In this document: positions 4,781 through 5,334 of the stretch, one piece after another
How the letters are laid out: each line of letters begins with the position of its first letter
How positions within the stretch are numbered: position 1 is the stretch's first letter
Assembly: GCA_002297865.1 (NCBI GenBank)
Contig: DBKX01000380.1
Location: 2,514-7,847 of the forward strand
Direction: 5' to 3'
DNA: 5,334 bases
Source: Lachnoclostridium sp. UBA739
Lineage (GTDB): Bacteria; Bacillota_A; Clostridia; Lachnospirales; Lachnospiraceae
Notes under the pieces: generated by a model
What the model was told of the DNA's origin: nothing
Databases searched by the model: none
Seen by the model: only the letters and a program-made list of their open reading frames with translations
Program-made: the position numbers and the translations under genes

Positions 4781-5334
4781 TTGAATAATTGCAGAATTGT
4801 TATTACTGGAATGGGAGTAATTTCTCCAATTGGTGAGGGGATTTCGAATTTCTGGGAAGCGGTGCTTTCTGGAAAGTCTGGAATCAGAGAAGTTCAGGCT
4901 TTTGATACAGCACGTTTTAGAACACATAATGGTGCTGAAGTAATTAATTTTGATGTGAAAAATTATTTAAATTGTCCTTCAGTAGAGAAAATGGGACGAG
5001 CATCACAGTTTGCAATAGCTGCAACAAAATCAGCAATAGAAGATGCAAATATTGATCCAGAAATGATTAGAAAGAGTAATATCGGAGTTTCTTTAGGAAC
5101 GACAATGGGTGAAATTCAAGAAGAAGAAAAAGTCAGCAAAATATGGGTAGAGTCTGGCGTAGATAAAGTGCCAGCTAATCATTTCTTACAATATCCATGT
5201 GGAAATATTCCAAGGAATGTTGCAGCTGTTTTTGGTTTGCATGGTCCAAACCTTATGGTGCCGACGGCTTGTGCTTCTGGAAATTATGCAATCGGTTATG
5301 CCTTTGATATGTTAAAAGAGGGAAAAGCTGATTT
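4781..5334 (+). CDS. FabF-like beta-ketoacyl-ACP synthase, N-terminal part (3' end outside window)
   Basis: The frame is open from TTG 4781 to the window end, giving 184 codons of an enzyme usually about 410 long. It would condense an acyl thioester with malonyl-ACP (decarboxylative Claisen). The N-terminus RIVITGMGVISPIGEGISNF is the classic KAS II opening, followed by the WEAVLSGKSGI segment. The nucleophile is Cys164 in PTACASGNYAIGYA, at nearly the same position as in E. coli FabF; the two His residues of the triad lie beyond the window. The TTG start is chosen because AGGGAG (4768-4773) is 7 bases upstream and the first ATG (Met11) lies inside the conserved first strand. The gene has its own consensus promoter and no fab neighbours upstream. 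The CASGNYAIGYAFDML segment differs from the usual housekeeping FabF pattern (CASGTHAIG), so a ketosynthase of a specialised lipid or polyketide-type cluster is more likely; that is inference. Confidence 0.88.
   Translation, partial: MNNCRIVITGMGVISPIGEGISNFWEAVLSGKSGIREVQAFDTARFRTHNGAEVINFDVKNYLNCPSVEKMGRASQFAIAATKSAIEDANIDPEMIRKSNIGVSLGTTMGEIQEEEKVSKIWVESGVDKVPANHFLQYPCGNIPRNVAAVFGLHGPNLMVPTACASGNYAIGYAFDMLKEGKAD

Noticed and set aside
1..5334. CRISPR array, tRNA, rRNA or a defence system
   Set aside because: I found no regularly spaced repeats, no cloverleaf or rRNA-like sequence, and no defence-type domains on either strand.

Overview
This window looks like a low-GC Firmicutes genome, probably class Clostridia and plausibly Lachnospiraceae. 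The base composition is AT-rich. The intact genes follow strong Shine-Dalgarno sites, one start is TTG, and the protein families (M3 oligoendopeptidase, PHP phosphoesterase, FruK, a recognisable clostridial transposase type) fit that group. The organism call is inference from style, not from a marker gene. All supported genes read on the + strand.

Layout: (1) bases 1-1137 hold the C-terminal two thirds of an M3-family zinc oligoendopeptidase, closed by a clear rho-independent terminator (1154-1217). (2) Bases 1221-1461 hold a short unrecognised open frame, a possible -10 element and a six-codon mini-ORF on a near-perfect Shine-Dalgarno site, directly ahead of (3) a complete PHP-domain metal-dependent phosphoesterase (1462-2340). 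(4) Bases 2348-2632 are the wreck of a MerR-family regulator: a promoter with the 19-bp spacer typical of MerR control is followed by two out-of-frame pieces of a GyrI-like effector-binding domain. The HTH part and the middle of the effector domain are missing. (5) A complete FruK-type 1-phosphofructokinase follows (2655-3560). (6) An unrecognised 73-codon ORF (3615-3836) abuts (7) a DDE transposase remnant (3839-4382) that lacks its N-terminus and an internal block and is in three frames. (8) After about 215 bases with nothing recognisable comes a consensus sigma-A promoter (4599-4627) carrying nested inverted repeats, a roughly 145-base leader with a hairpin and a palindrome, and the start of a FabF-like beta-ketoacyl synthase (4781 to the window end) initiated at TTG.

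The intact genes do not form one pathway. They look like independent units (peptide turnover, a phosphoesterase, fructose-1-phosphate use) separated by decayed genes, and the region ends at what may be the start of a fatty-acid or polyketide-type cluster. No clearly new system is visible. The most interesting points are the orphaned MerR-type promoter upstream of fruK and the regulated-looking promoter and leader of the ketosynthase gene.
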